From NCBI GenBank assembly GCA_964016885.1, contig OZ024742.1:14381622-14445621 (forward strand): a stretch of 64,000 nt of DNA, read 5' to 3'. Of this stretch, positions 1-10,770 are shown piece by piece; the stretch's first letter is position 1; each line of letters starts with the position of its first letter. The notes under the pieces were generated by a model. The model ran no database searches, was not told the origin of the DNA, and was given only the letters and a program-made list of their open reading frames with translations. The DNA is from Eledone cirrhosa. Its lineage: Eukaryota; Mollusca; Cephalopoda; Octopoda; Eledonidae. The position numbers were made by a program, and so were the translations under genes.

Positions 1-5
1 CACTG

Positions 6-73
<68 letters not shown>

Positions 74-84
74 CATCATCATCA
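1..84. repeat. (TA)n and (CAT)n microsatellite
   Basis: An uninterrupted TA run is followed by CATCAT repeats. The CAT part is the 3' simple-repeat tail of the minus-strand LINE that starts here. Confidence 0.9.
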
Positions 85-1677
85 CCGTTTTACGTCCGTT
101 CTTCCACGCTAGCATGGGTTAGACGGGTTGTCCTGTTGTGGGCAGTCTCTGGTCGGCCGACCATGCCTTGCTCATACAGGAACTGATTTGGCTTGATTTC
201 TACAGCTGGATGCCCTTCCTAACACCAACCTCATTTACAGTGAGTACTGGGTGCTTTTTCGTGGCGCCTACACGCCCACTTTACAGCGTGGGCTGGGTGC
301 TATTTTGCCGTGGCACCTCCACGACCACCTTGCAGTGGGGGGGGGGGGGGCATATTGTCTATATGCTTCAGCTTGTACCCATGGGAGGTCGGGTACTCTG
401 TATTACTGCGTGACGCCAGAAGTCACGGTCGTGTGTCATCGACTTTGAGAGGTGTAATTGGGTAAGGTCGGCTTTTATCAACTCATCCCAGGTCATCTTG
501 GGTCTCCCCACTCCACGGTTTCCATCGACTTCTACTGCTGTGCACCTTTTTATGCAGCTGTCATCCTTCATACGCATCACATGTCCATACCAGCGCAACC
601 GCCTCTCCTGCACACAGCATTTGATTCCTCTTATGGTCAGTCTCTCTCTCAATTCATTTATGCTTTGTCGTTCGCGTATATTACTATTACACATCCATCG
701 GAGCATGCAGGCTTCGTTTCTCTCTAATCTACGTAAGTCTTCCACCTTCAGCGCCCAAGTCTCACTACCATGCAGCATCGCTGTTCGGATACACGCATCA
801 TACAGTCTGCCTTTCATTTTGAGGGAGAAGCCTTTTGCAGCTAGCAGTGGTAGTAGTTCCCTAAACTTCTTCCATCCCATTCTTACCCTAGTTATTGTAC
901 TTTCTGAACACCCACCTCCGCTGCTAATTCGGTCACCTAGGTAGCAGAAGCTGTCTACTGTTTCTACAGAGCCCTCCCAGAGATTGGTGGTACTTGTTTC
1001 CTGTGGCTGTTTGCTGCTTGCTGTCCCAGCACAGCTGCTGCATGTGAAGCCTACATTGTTAATTAAGCTTCCTGAGATCCCGCTACATCTCTTGTGTACC
1101 CATTGTTTGCATTTGGGGCAGAGAATGGAGTTCCTACCTACACCTTTCCTACATACTGAGCTAGGCCATTTCCCTGAAGGGATCTGGGTTCTGTTTTCTC
1201 GTCTACTTACCAGGACCTTAGTCTTTGTCATGTTGACTTTGAGACCCTTTCTTTCTAGTCCCTGCTTCCAAGTTTTGATTGCGTTTGGTGGGTGGGGCGC
1301 AGGGAGGGGGGAGGGAATGGGGTTAGGGTTATGTTGGCCATCCGCGGCCGAAACAAAGAGGAGTCCTTGCTCTTTCGTCCGGCAGCATGAGGTGAATTTG
1401 TCTCCGAGTGTCCAGATTCTTCAGACTCTCCAGAAATTCCTTAGTCCAGCCATCATATTGAAAAGCAACCAGGAGAAGTGATAGCATAGGCCGTTGACTT
1501 ATGATTGGTCCAAATAATAATGGTGGAGAGTGGGGGCGGGTGGGAGGGGTATGGCGTAGTTAGCGAGGAGAAGATTATTTGTAACAGTCAGACAGAATTA
1601 TAGAATAGCATTATAAATAGGATTTGGATTCTGGGCGATTATACAGATATATGGATGAATGAACGGAAGGGTGGGGA

Positions 1678-1680
<3 letters not shown>
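66..1680 (-). mobile_element. RTE-like LINE, internally deleted copy (subfamily A)
   Basis: On the minus strand this copy has the element's 5' leader (about 1680-1280, with a CCAAT box seen as ATTGG at 1504-1508), then the C-terminal third of the pol protein, then the complete 3' UTR and the ATG/GAT-type tail. The endonuclease and nearly all of the reverse transcriptase are missing. The join is at 1270-1275, where AAGTTT is shared by the two sequences that flank the deletion in full copies. Compare the full-length copy at 22062-25950. Family assignment (RTE-like, the group often mis-annotated as craniofacial development protein 2-like) is from memory of protein similarity. Confidence 0.8.
368..1269 (-). 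pseudogene. LINE pol C-terminal part: PHD-type finger plus C-terminal domain
   Basis: An open frame of 287 residues from the ATG at 1231 to the stop at 368; homology reaches upstream to the deletion join. It begins with the KTKVLV segment that follows the reverse transcriptase palm. It continues with a Cys4-His-Cys3 pattern (CRKGVGRNSILCPKC, then WVHKRC, then a CSSC pair), although the first CxxC is read here as SSVC, so one ligand is lost. The rest is the conserved tail with the blocks LHGSETWAL, ERRLRWYGHVMRMKDD and GVGRPKMTWDELI. It has no catalytic domain, so it cannot mobilise itself. Confidence 0.8.
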
Positions 1681-1716
<36 letters not shown>

Positions 1717-2325
1717 ATGAAATATCTATGATCGTCGGCAAATTACTGATGAGGGACTTATTTTATTACATGTTATCCATGTGCAACCTGCAGTATTCTT
1801 CTCCCCATTTTTTCACATATATTTACCTAAACTGCGATTCTGTTTTTTTCTCTCTCTTACTGCTCCCTGGTTCTCTCTGTTTCTCCTACTTTCTTTCGCC
1901 CCCTCTGTCATGTCAGTTAACTCTTCCTCACACTTCCACTCACTCACTCACTCACTGTTTCTCCTCTTCTCACTTCACCCCGTTCGCGACGAAAACATTT
2001 TCTCTCTTTCTCACATTTGAATTCGTTCCCGAAAGGTCTTTTTTCTAAGCGCTCATATATTCACCTAGCTTATGCTAACAGAATAACTATGAAGCTTGTT
2101 CCCTTCCTTCTACGGTTAGCTCTCCTCTTTGTTGTTATCTTGTCTCACTCGCTTTACGCGTTCTAATTGTCCTAATAACTTAATTTAGTTATTATTGCAC
2201 CGACGTGAGGTATATGATTTTTAATGCAATGAAATATCTATGATCGTCGGCAAATCACTAATGAGGGACTTATTTTATTACATGTTATCCATGTGCAACC
2301 TGCAGTATTCTTCTCCCCCATTTTT

Positions 2326-2394
<69 letters not shown>

Positions 2395-2403
2395 CATATA
2401 TAA
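1681..2403. repeat. Gene-free stretch with a 97-bp direct repeat and TA microsatellites
   Basis: TA runs lie at 1681-1710 and 2325-2402. A segment at 1718-1815 recurs at 2227-2323 with few differences, about 509 bp apart. Between them is C/T-rich sequence (1840-2050) with no recognisable gene. Part of this unit (2180-2280) reappears inverted at 6838-6935, so the segments belong to a dispersed repeat family that I cannot name. Confidence 0.7.
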
Positions 2404-2476
2404 CTTTGATAGGTTTCGGCCAGTATTGGCCCAGGCCATGTCTAACTTAATAGCACCACCTGGCGAAGTCTTACAA

Positions 2477-3844
2477 TCAGTGTTTGGGCACCATGGCCCA
2501 CTGGAGCAGAGAGTTATTGTTTACGGAGGCATATCCGGGTGTAGGAGGCTTATTCGGGATTTCTTGAAGGAATTTATCCAAAGACTTCTTGAACTTGATG
2601 GGATCTGTCTCTGCTTTGATGTGTTTTGGTGTAATGTTAAAGAGTGCAGGGCCAATTGAGGTGAAATAATTGTGCCGTATTGTTGTTATGTGATGCGAGT
2701 GGGATTTTTGTCGTGGGCGGATAGCATGGGGCCCAAACCTTGGGTGTACACTAAAGGTGATGCCAACATCATTTGGGCTAAGCTGATGGAATATTTTCCA
2801 CATCATACAGATAATGTAGCGCTCACGGCGACGTTGAAGAGAATAAAGTTTGAGCTTTTCTAAACGACCCCAATAGTCAAAGCCTGTCATGCCAACTATC
2901 TTTTTTGTAATTGACCTTTGGGGTGCTTCAACTGTCATGATACTTTGTTTCGTGCGGGAAAACCACAGTGGACAACAGTATTTAAGGTGGGGTCGGGCAA
3001 AAGTGGAGAAGAGAAGGACAACAGTGTGGATATCTCTCGACTGGAAAGTTCTAAGAATCCAGGAACACATTCTGCGGGCCATATCAACTTTGCTGCTTAT
3101 ATGAGTGGCCCAGCTTATATTGTTGTCCACAATTACTCCCAGGTCTCTGATGTTATTGGAAGCCACTAGAGTTTCACCCAAAGGAAGAGAGTATGGTAGT
3201 TTCAGGGCATCCTTTTTTCCAAAGTGGATTAGTTCAAATTTATCCTCATTCAACAGCATATTATTCATCTCTGCCCATTGGATAACAGCCAGTAGGTCTG
3301 ACTGAAGGCAAGTCCGGTCACCCACCTCATTGATGACCCTTTGGAGCTTGGAATCATCTGCGAAGATTCTGATGTTGCTGTGTTTGATGATGTCAGTAAT
3401 GTTATTAATGTAGATGATGAAAAGAAGTGGGCCCAACAGAGTGCCTTGTGGGACGCCACTGCTGACTTTGGCAGGGCTTGATTTTACTCCTTCGACTACA
3501 ACATGCTGGGTTCTGCCTGTCAGGAAACATTTGATCCACTGTAGTAACCTTCCAGAGACACCAACATTGGATAGTTTTTTCAGTAGAATCTTATGATCAA
3601 CCCTGTCGAAGGCCTTGCTGAAATCAAGGTAGATGACATCAGTGTTGGAGCCCTCTCCTAAGGCTCTCAAAACATCGTCAAAATGATGCAGGAGCTGCGT
3701 TAGGCAGTCCCTTCCATTACGGAATCCATGTTGGTTGGAGTTCAGCAGGCCGTTGCTTTCAAGAAAGTGGGTTATTCGTGATCTCACCACCCTCTCAAAT
3801 ACATTGATGATATGAGAGGGGAGTGAGATCGGACGGTAGTTCAC
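2477..3844 (-). pseudogene. CR1/Jockey-like LINE reverse transcriptase segment
   Basis: An open 455-residue stretch. Visible RT motifs in order: NYRPISL at the N terminus, then LDFSKAFDRVDH (motif A with the first catalytic Asp), SSGVPQGTLLGPLLF (motif B), FADDSKL (motif C with the Asp pair) and NEDKFELIHFG. The C-terminal part has the HLKYCCPLWF and LEKLKLYSLQRRRERY blocks typical of this LINE type. All catalytic residues are present, but the upstream frame is broken, so it is not made as part of a full ORF2 protein. Confidence 0.88.
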
Positions 3845-4067
3845 TGCAAGGGACTTATTTCCCTTTTTGAAGACTGGGACAACGGACTGGGACAGAAAGT
3901 TTTCAGGAATATAGCCAGTGTCCAGTGAGTTCCTCCAGAGATTAGCAAGAGGAGATGCAAGTTGGTGTCGTCACACTTTCAGGACACAAGCAGGGAACCT
4001 GTTGGGGCCTACTGCTGAATTGTGTTTAATTTCGATATTGCCACTAAGACATCAGGGGCGCCAAACG

Positions 4068-5493
4068 TTATGTCTGATATAGTGTGTTGGGGTTAATATC
4101 ACTGATACGGCCCAGATCGACCATATCAGGGTTGCTGAAAACAGAGCAGTTTTGTTTCTGCAGTAACTCGCCCATGGTTTTGGCATTGTCCTGGAGTGTG
4201 CCATTTTCATCAACTAGGGGGCCAACAGTGGAGACAGTGACCTTGTGTTTTTTAGCGAATGAGAAGAACACTTTGGGGTTGAGTTTGATTTTCTCAATGG
4301 CCTAGCTCTCTTCAGCTATTCTCTGGTTATTGATGATGGTCATCATGCATTGCTGGAGGTTATATTTTCTTGACTCAAGCAGGGTGATAGCCATCGAATG
4401 TGTCTGTTGCTGTTGGCAGTATTTTAGTGTGTTAATTTTTTTGTTTGTTCTTTTTATTTTTATGATAATTGTTTTTCTGTTTTGGGGGATACTGCACTTG
4501 GTTTTGTTCACAGGTTTTGGTGGGGTGTGTTTTGTACATATATTTGTGACAGTGTCTACAAAGATCTGCCAAGATGTTTTGATGTTGGTGGAAGTGTGTG
4601 CGTATGTAAAAGACCAGTCGACATGCGATAGTTCGTTCATAATTGCATCCCAGTTGGCATTGTAGAGATCCATGTTATCAAATGGGTTGGCTGGAGAGAA
4701 GACCCTGGGATTAGCTTTCGGCTGGTAGAATCTCAGGTTACAAAGAACCATGTCATGGTCTGAGAGAAGGGTTTTTTCCACTGTAATATTATGTATAGTG
4801 TTAGTGTGGTTACTAAACACTAGAGCCAGAATGTTCTTCTGATGCCTCGTTGGTGCAAGGACAAGTTGGGACAAGAAAAACTCATTCATGAAGTCAAGAA
4901 GTGACTCGACAGCCTCTTTGTCAGTGGTTGAGGTTGTGGTGCCTGGTTTCAAACTACATGTAGACCAATCGACACAGGGTAGATTAAAGTCTCCCATCAG
5001 TGTTGCTAGAATGGCACTGTTAAATAAAGCATTTAATACTGTTGAGGCATTCTTTGAAACAGATTATGGGTGTTTGCGGTGGCCTATAGAGCCCAACTAA
5101 TGTCAGGTCATTGGCTTTATTGTGCACAGTGACTGATACACAGTATCCATTAGAGAATGTTGTGTTGCCATCTGCCGTAAAGGAATCATGCAGGAAAATG
5201 GCAGTTCCACCCTTCCTTCTGCCAACACGATCCGCACGGATGGTTGTGAAATTTCTCACTCTTACTTCGGCCTCCAAGTGGGAGTTGTCAAGGTGGGTCT
5301 CAGTAAGAATGAAGAAGGGGATGTGAAATGGATGGTTACCAACCCAATCCTCAATGAATTGGATCTTCCATTTCTGTGCATTGATGGATGGGCTGATACC
5401 TTGTGTATTGAGTAAAAATGTGGAGGCTTGTGTGGTGGCTGGTTTTGACTGTTGCAGGGGCCTTGTTTTGTGATTGTGTGTTAGTGACGGCAA
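4068..5493 (-). pseudogene. CR1/Jockey-like LINE endonuclease and linker, broken
   Basis: The AP-endonuclease-like domain begins around 5493 with LLNTQGISP, ILTETHLDN (catalytic Glu region), RKGGTAIFLH and VGLYRPPQTP. This frame stops at 5020. The domain resumes in another frame at 4997 with GDFNLPCVDW and ends with LLSDHDMVL (the SDH catalytic block). A TAG at 4302-4304 interrupts the linker, and the same frame then continues to 4068. The start at 5493 is not an ATG; ORF1 ends at 5481, so ORF1 and ORF2 are nearly abutting or overlap by a few bases. Confidence 0.82.
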
Positions 5494-6682
5494 GGATGGT
5501 GTTGGGTGATGGCTAAAATGTTTTTCTCTATCTCTTTTGCCAGGTTCATGGTTAAAAAAGAAAGATTTTTTTTTTGTTCAGGGAGCAGTTTTTGATTGGA
5601 TTTGTGGTTGCAACATTGGATAGGGTTGCAGTTCCCTCTTTTGTTGTTGTTGTTGTATTTGTTGTAATTGTGTCTTTGTGAAAAGACTGGAGCAGCATTA
5701 TTTTTGTTGTTGTTGTATTTGTTGTTGTAATCGTGTCTTTGTGACAAGACTGGAGCAGCATTACTTTTGTTGTTGTAATCATGTCTTTGTGAGGAGACTG
5801 GAGCAGCATTACCGCAGCAGGGGGTGGCTTTATTGTGGTTTGTGGGTTGGCATGAAGCCCCTTTTCTGTTTGTGCGTTGTGTCCCAGGAAGATGAGTGAA
5901 GGGACAGTCAGTCAGCAGACATAGCCTCTCACGTTGGGAATGTTGCCAGATTTTGGGACTGCGACCTATACGTGCAGGGAGCGTGCTTTGGTGATGGCTG
6001 GCAATGTTAGTGCGCCTAGTACCCGGTAAATGGGTAAATATACAGTCGCTATGTGTGCATAGCCTCTGACGTATTGAGTAGCGGCATATTTGGGGGTTTC
6101 TAGTATGTGTAGTGGGAGGTGCATACAGCTCCATAGAACTTTTTTTTTTATAGTTCTTTTGACTATGGCATGGTTGTGGTGGTGATGTGGGGGAAGAAAG
6201 CATTGGTGGTGATGATGATGATGACAACTGTGGTGGGAGAGAGAGCAGTGGTCCATTACTAGCAGTTGGTGTGGCAGAAGTTGTAGATGTGGCAAGAGAT
6301 GGTGAAAGTGGTGATGGTGATGGCGATAATGATGGCTGAGTGAGTGGCTGAGTGATACTGTCATTCAGTAGTTCAGCGATTATGCTTGAATTCAGTGTTG
6401 TTGTTGTGGCTGTTGTTGTGTTTGTCCATAAGAGTAAATATGTCGAAGTTTTTCAAAATGGTTTTGAATTAGTTTGAAAGAGACTTCGACGTGTTTTAGT
6501 TTGTTGTGTACCTGCTTAGCAGATCTCGTCGTAAATGTTTGGGCTGTTTTTTCAGCAATTTCATTCAGACATGACGCGTTAATGTTTGATGTTTGTGACA
6601 GAGAAAACCATGTGTTTATTAAGAGGTCAATTTCATTTTCAGACCAATTTCGTCCCTTGTGGGCTTGCTGGTCAGTAGTCAT
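5481..6682 (-). pseudogene. LINE ORF1: Myb/SANT-like domain, low-complexity middle, CCCH-type finger
   Basis: The N-terminal part (6682-6392) reads KGRNWSENEIDLLINTW, then an Ala/Lys-rich helical stretch and VHNKLKHVEVSFKLI. This spacing of tryptophans and helices resembles a Myb/SANT (trihelix) DNA-binding domain. After a stop and frame change near 6390 the protein continues in the frame open from 6227. It has a Ser/Pro-rich region and then CRYSIRQRLCTHSDCIFTH, a C-x8-C-x4-C-x3-H CCCH-type finger. A second copy follows (RERLCLLTDCPFTH) that has lost its first Cys. Three short repeats of a NAAPV-SQRH-YN unit come next. The role, nucleic-acid binding in the retrotransposon particle, is inferred from position. 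Confidence 0.65.
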
Positions 6683-6774
6683 ATTTTTTTTATTTTTTTA
6701 TTATCCTTGTGTGCGTTTTAAGATATTTGTTATTTGATATGTGAGTGAGACTTCGGTTATTTGAAGAAATAACT

Positions 6775-6793
6775 GTATATATATATAAATCGC

Positions 6794-6838
<45 letters not shown>
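6775..6838. repeat. (TA)n microsatellite
   Basis: TA runs at 6775-6790 and 6797-6835. Confidence 0.9.
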
Positions 6839-6935
6839 TAAAATTAGTCCTTCATCAGTGATCTTCCAACTTTCATTGGTATTTCATCGCTTTAAAAATC
6901 ATATACCTCTGGTTGGTGCGAGCCATAACTAAATA
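6838..6935 (-). repeat. Inverted copy of the 2180-2280 repeat
   Basis: The reverse complement of this stretch shares the blocks tttagttat, gaggtatatgatttttaa, gcgatgaaata and gatgaaggacta with 2180-2280. The pair brackets the CR1-like LINE in opposite orientation. It is not part of the LINE itself. Confidence 0.65.
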
Positions 6936-6954
6936 TATGTATGTACGTATACAT

Positions 6955-7245
6955 ACTTATATTTAAGTATCAGCCGTACTAAGAGTGAGAAATGAAATTT
7001 CGTTTCATTTTTTCCGTTTATCGTTTTCTGTACCCCGGCCGATTAACTCACTCGATATGCAAATTAGGCTGCTCAGCCGTTAATATGCACAAGGAAAGTA
7101 TATACTTTCAAACGTTCAACCATCTGGCAGGAAGGTATACGTTGCTGACGATAGCTAATAAGCTTGAAACTAGTACATTGTTCCTGTGTCAGTGTTGAAC
7201 AAAAGGGCAACGATGGTTGCTAAACACTACGGCGTAATTCTAAGT
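6955..7245 (+). repeat. Dispersed repeat carrying a hammerhead-like motif (copy 1)
   Basis: About 290 bp shared with two partial copies at 53390-53525 (inverted) and 53640-53880 (direct). The conserved landmark is ctcgatatgcaaattaggct. The 3' half contains the hammerhead-like core described separately. Its combination of small size and ribozyme-like core recalls metazoan retrozymes or Penelope pseudo-LTRs (inference). Confidence 0.65.
7137..7184 (+). ncRNA. Candidate type I hammerhead ribozyme (copy 1)
   Basis: The core CTGACGA (7145-7151) is followed by a hairpin AGCT-AATA-AGCT and then GAAAC and TAGTA. This matches the CUGANGA / stem II / GAAA / short stem III / UH order of the hammerhead; the seventh core position is variable, so C there is allowed. 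ACTAGT around the cleavage region is palindromic, which fits a dimeric stem III. A pyrimidine-pyrimidine mismatch at the base of stem II and a weak stem I argue for low activity. Confidence 0.4.
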
Positions 7246-7247
7246 AA

Positions 7248-7832
7248 CTTAATTTTTATAATTTTCTTATTTTACGTCTTTCATATAATTGTTCTGCATC
7301 CCCTTGCATTGAACCACAAAGTTACTAAGACAAAACCTATATATTTGCTAGCATAGGTATGCATCTGTATATATATGTTGGTAGATATACTAATTCTTTA
7401 TAATTATCTCCAAATTATTTTCTTGAGCAAAAATTTGCCAAAACTACTACTATGGTTCATAGTAATAGTCAGGCTACTGTCTTATTAGCACCCCACTCCT
7501 CACTGATTAACCTCGATGTCACGTGATTGATTCTTTTGAATTTGCCACCGACCAAGTAGGCAGTGATTTTTTCAATGTCCTGGAATTTAGTCCTCGCTTG
7601 CTTTTTTCCATCCACTGAATTATTTTTGTATAAGTTCCCTGTGTCCACGCATTGCCTGGGAACTTAGCTGAGAATAGACTTCCAGATGACGAAAGGATTT
7701 TCTCCATGTTGTTCCGTTCGGAAACCATGTTTATTCCCTTTCAGAAACTAATTAGTTGGAGTGAAATTTTAGTAAGTAAGTTAATTTTTATAATTTTCTT
7801 ATTTTACGTCTTTCATATATATATATATATAT
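7248..7832. repeat. Gene-free stretch with a 40-bp direct repeat
   Basis: The sequence taagttaatttttataattt with its continuation to tacgtctttcatat occurs at about 7242-7286 and again at 7776-7820. An open frame at 7519-7728 (minus) shows no recognisable domain and I do not call it a gene. A short TA run ends the stretch. Confidence 0.6.
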
Positions 7833-8065
7833 ATGGAGGCACATGGCTTAGTGGTTAGAGCATTGGCCTTGCAATCAAAAGGTTGTGAGTTCAATTCTTA
7901 GACCGGGTGTCTTGCTCAATTCTTGAGCAAGACACTTTATTTCACATTGCTCCAGTTTACTCAGCTGTAGAAATGAGATGATAGGGACTGGGGTCCCTAT
8001 CATTCCACTGCAAAGTGGTCGTGGAGGTGATACGGAAAAAAAAGCACCCAGCCCACGGAGTATAA
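7833..8065 (+). mobile_element. tRNA-derived SINE with LINE-like 3' part
   Basis: The head contains an A-box-like TGGCTTAGTGGTTAGAG and a B-box-like GAGTTCAATTC, the internal RNA polymerase III promoter of a tRNA. The body has the SINE sequence cttgctcaattcttgagcaag. The segment at about 8005-8060 (cactgcaaagtggtcgtgga, then aaaaagcacccagcccac) is the same as the 3' UTR of the RTE-like LINE at 52905-52955. This suggests a SINE that borrowed the LINE 3' sequence, although a fortuitous join is possible. Confidence 0.75.
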
Positions 8066-8283
8066 ATTATAAAAGAAAAAACACAGGTAAGCATAAAGAG
8101 AAGGATTTTATCCAGGTATTTACGACCGTTTCATTGGTAAGTGCAACCTTATATTGCTATAGTGCAAATAGCAGCCACTCAATTATAATTGTTGTTCACG
8201 TCCAAATTTTCAAAATAGTGAGTAAGTTACTCTTGGAATAGTTCTTAATATATAGAGAAAAATATTTTTTTGAATTGTATTTA

Positions 8284-8662
8284 CTAGTATAGAGAGATAG
8301 GAAGGGGGAGAAGAGTTAGGAAGTAGAGTGACAAACTGAGATGGAGGGAGGGGTAGAGGCGGAAGGATTCTTTTATCAGTTTTTATATGTAGACTTCATG
8401 TCGTGGAATGTAGTGAGTTACAGAGAATTAAATTGATCATAGTAGGAGGGAGGGATAGAGAGAGAGGGGGAGATATAAAGAGATAAATATATATATAAAA
8501 AATAAAGATAAAGATAATAATGACAAAAATAAAAGCAAAGAAGGGGGAGGGGGAGAAAGAAGAAAAGAAAACATAGCCAAAAAGGGGAGGGAAGGAAGGA
8601 AGAAAACGAAGAAATAGAAGAGGAATGAAGGAGAAGGGAGGGATATAGGTATTGGTTTTTGT
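8284..8662. repeat. Purine-rich low-complexity tract
   Basis: About 380 bp in which the plus strand is mostly A and G (gagggagagag, agaaagaagaaaag, ggagggaaggaagg). It has triplex (H-DNA) potential. The open frames on the minus strand are low-complexity artefacts. Nothing is recognised at 8066-8283. Confidence 0.8.
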
Positions 8663-8740
8663 GCATAATTAAAAGGGTTTAGATACAATAAGAGGGTATA
8701 AAGTCTAAGTATATGCAGTTTGTCAGTTGGTAGTAAGAGG

Positions 8741-9361
8741 TTAAGGGTTCGATTTGCACTTGTAGTGCGAAAACTTTTCTTTGAGTCTATGGTTACAATA
8801 AATTGATCTTTCGATTTTATTGTTGAGTAACTTATTCTTCGAACTCAAAATGTGGAACAGTTCACGGTCACATAATCGACAGCTTCTCATAGCACTCTGA
8901 TATGGGGGCGCGTTCGATAATGTTTTCCACTTCAGGGTGTATTGATGGTTACTTTCCTTCAGTTGCCAGGTCTTGTTTGCAAGGGTAGTTACATAACGAT
9001 GCTGGGAATGTTTCATTGTGTTATGGTGTGTATACCAACGGGCTTTAAATGTATTCCCAGTCGCTCCGATGTAATACCATTTCTGGTTGTCTGATTCCAC
9101 TGTGCATTGGTAAACCAGGTTAGACTGCATACATTCATTATGTAATCGACAGGTTTCAGGTAGGTACGAGTTACAATTCTTGTCATGGGCAACTTTGGCA
9201 TTATTGGTGGGCTGCGATGCCTGTACAAGTGTGTTACGTTTTGTTTGCCTATTAGTGGGTGGTTGTGTATTAGATATTCTGTTGTGTTCAATGGTGATTG
9301 TATAGTTATTGTTGTAAATTTGTGTTCTGGTGTTGTTATGTATCTTCTTAGCGTTAAGCAT
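8741..9361 (-). pseudogene. Penelope-like GIY-YIG endonuclease domain
   Basis: The frame carries a Cys-rich lead (NCNSYLPETCRLHNECMQ), then LVYQCTV, KWYYIGATGNTFKARWYTHH (the GIY-YIG motif in its YYIG form with the downstream Arg), KHSQHRYVTTLANK and a C-terminal Cys/His segment (MRSCRLCDRELFHIL). The domain nicks target DNA in active elements. Here it is separated from the RT by frame changes. Confidence 0.88.
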
Positions 9362-9955
9362 CTTAATGTGTGCCTCTATATTTGATGCTGTGAAGTAAGA
9401 TAGTCTAATAGATTTTGTGTTAAGGATTTTGCTGTATCTATGTGAATCTGGAAAGTGCTTATTTATTATTCTAAAGAAGGTAGAGGGTAGGTTAGTACTA
9501 ATAGAGGTGTTAAATATGGGGTTATACCAAATATATTTTCTACTGCGTGACTTGTTTGATTTTGATGTTGTATTTCTATTTACCGTATACTTTGTAGTTC
9601 TATGCGTAAGTGCGTGTGTTTATGGAGTTTGTGTTATGCGTGTTCGTGTGGGCTTTGCGGAGGCTTTCATCTATATATTCTACTCTATCTAAGTGGCCTG
9701 CCTTGTCTAATGCGGTATTGTAGTATTCTGCATGTTCCTCGAAGATTTGTCGGTTAGACGAGAGGCGGGAGATCCTAAGGGATATGCTGCGTGGAATGGA
9801 TATAATTATGGATAGTGGGTGGTTTGAGTTACAGTTGATGTATGCTAAGTTTTCATTAATCTTGTGAAAAGGTCTTATAAGTCCCGTATTTAGGTTAAGC
9901 GTCGCGTCTAGAAAGTTAACTGTTTTAGTGCTATACTCATACATTATGCTAAGGC

Positions 9956-10543
9956 CTAGTTTGCCGAGAGTCTTTCTATGCTCTGGTTATTTAGGTTCTT
10001 AACTAGGAGAAGGGCGTCGTCTCTGTAGATTCCACCATGAAGGTCGCTAAACTCACTCTGTAAACTATGGGCTATGTAAATACCTACTAAATCTGTGACT
10101 TGAGCCGAGTCGCTAGTCCCCATCGTGATGTCAAAGTTATTTAATATATCCTTACGTTCCCAATAGGCGTTTTCAAATTTAATTATTGTTTTCCTAACAG
10201 CTAATATGATTTTTATCTCGTCGTCTGTTATGTCAGAATTGGCTTTGGCGAATGCTAAGGCTTTATCCAAGGTGTTGGGGGATATAGAGGAGTAATAGTC
10301 GTTAATGTCAAATTGTATAAATTTAGATACTTTTTTGTTAGCTATATTGTTAAACCACTTAATTGTTTCAGTAGCGTTACCCCATAGTTTAATCACTAGT
10401 TTATTCTTCATTTGTGCTATCACTCTGTCTAATATATGTTTACTAATTTTCCCGATGTCCGATTTGGACGGGCATATAAGTCTAATTGTGGGGTTATAAT
10501 CAAAATTTACCTTGTGGTCCTTGAGATTAAATGTGGGGTACAT
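9956..10543 (-). pseudogene. Penelope-like reverse transcriptase
   Basis: Residues visible in order: YPTFNLKDHK, PTIRLICPSKSDIGKISKHI, KFIQFDINDYYSSIS (motif A), TMGTSDSAQVTDL (motif B region) and YRDDALLL (motif C; Penelope-like RTs use a DD pair after Tyr-x). The preceding frame (10507-10771) gives IIVKADKTSNVYTMDV and the YNSFIRKELHRKYK block that normally precedes the RT. The continuation at 9944-9600 contains TVNFLDATLNL and YINCNSNHP, the typical region after the RT. Confidence 0.88.
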
Positions 10544-10770
10544 GGCCTAAGTGGCTCCGTTCTGTTGTCTATTTCTAGGTGTTTGACTATATTGTGTGCC
10601 TCGTTGTTGATGTTTATCAGTGCCGCCTCATTAGTATTTTTGTATTTCCTATGTAATTCCTTCCGTATGAAGCTATTGTATGTATTAACATCCATCGTAT
10701 ACACATTTGAGGTTTTGTCCGCTTTGACAATAATTCCATTGGTAGTTCGCAGCTTTTTTAGGAATGTATT

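Larger units (their letters stand above)
2404..6690 (-). mobile_element. CR1/Jockey-like LINE, near full length, degenerate
   Basis: Read on the minus strand the order is ORF1 (6682 to 5481), endonuclease (5493 to about 4300), linker (to 4068) and reverse transcriptase with its C-terminal domain (3844 to 2477). All four protein segments occur once and in the usual order, so this is one element, not a mosaic. It is inactive: the frame changes near 6390, near 5010-5030 and between 4068 and 3844, and there is an in-frame TAG at 4302-4304. Inverted copies of another repeat lie on both sides (2180-2280 and 6838-6935). The clade name is inferred from the style of the RT; it is not RTE-like. Confidence 0.8.

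Noticed and set aside
7519..7728. 69-residue minus-strand open frame
   Set aside because: It lies between short direct repeats, has no recognisable motif and no splice-site support.
7833..7905. A functional tRNA gene
   Set aside because: The A and B boxes are present, but the sequence continues into a SINE body and a cloverleaf acceptor stem is not evident.
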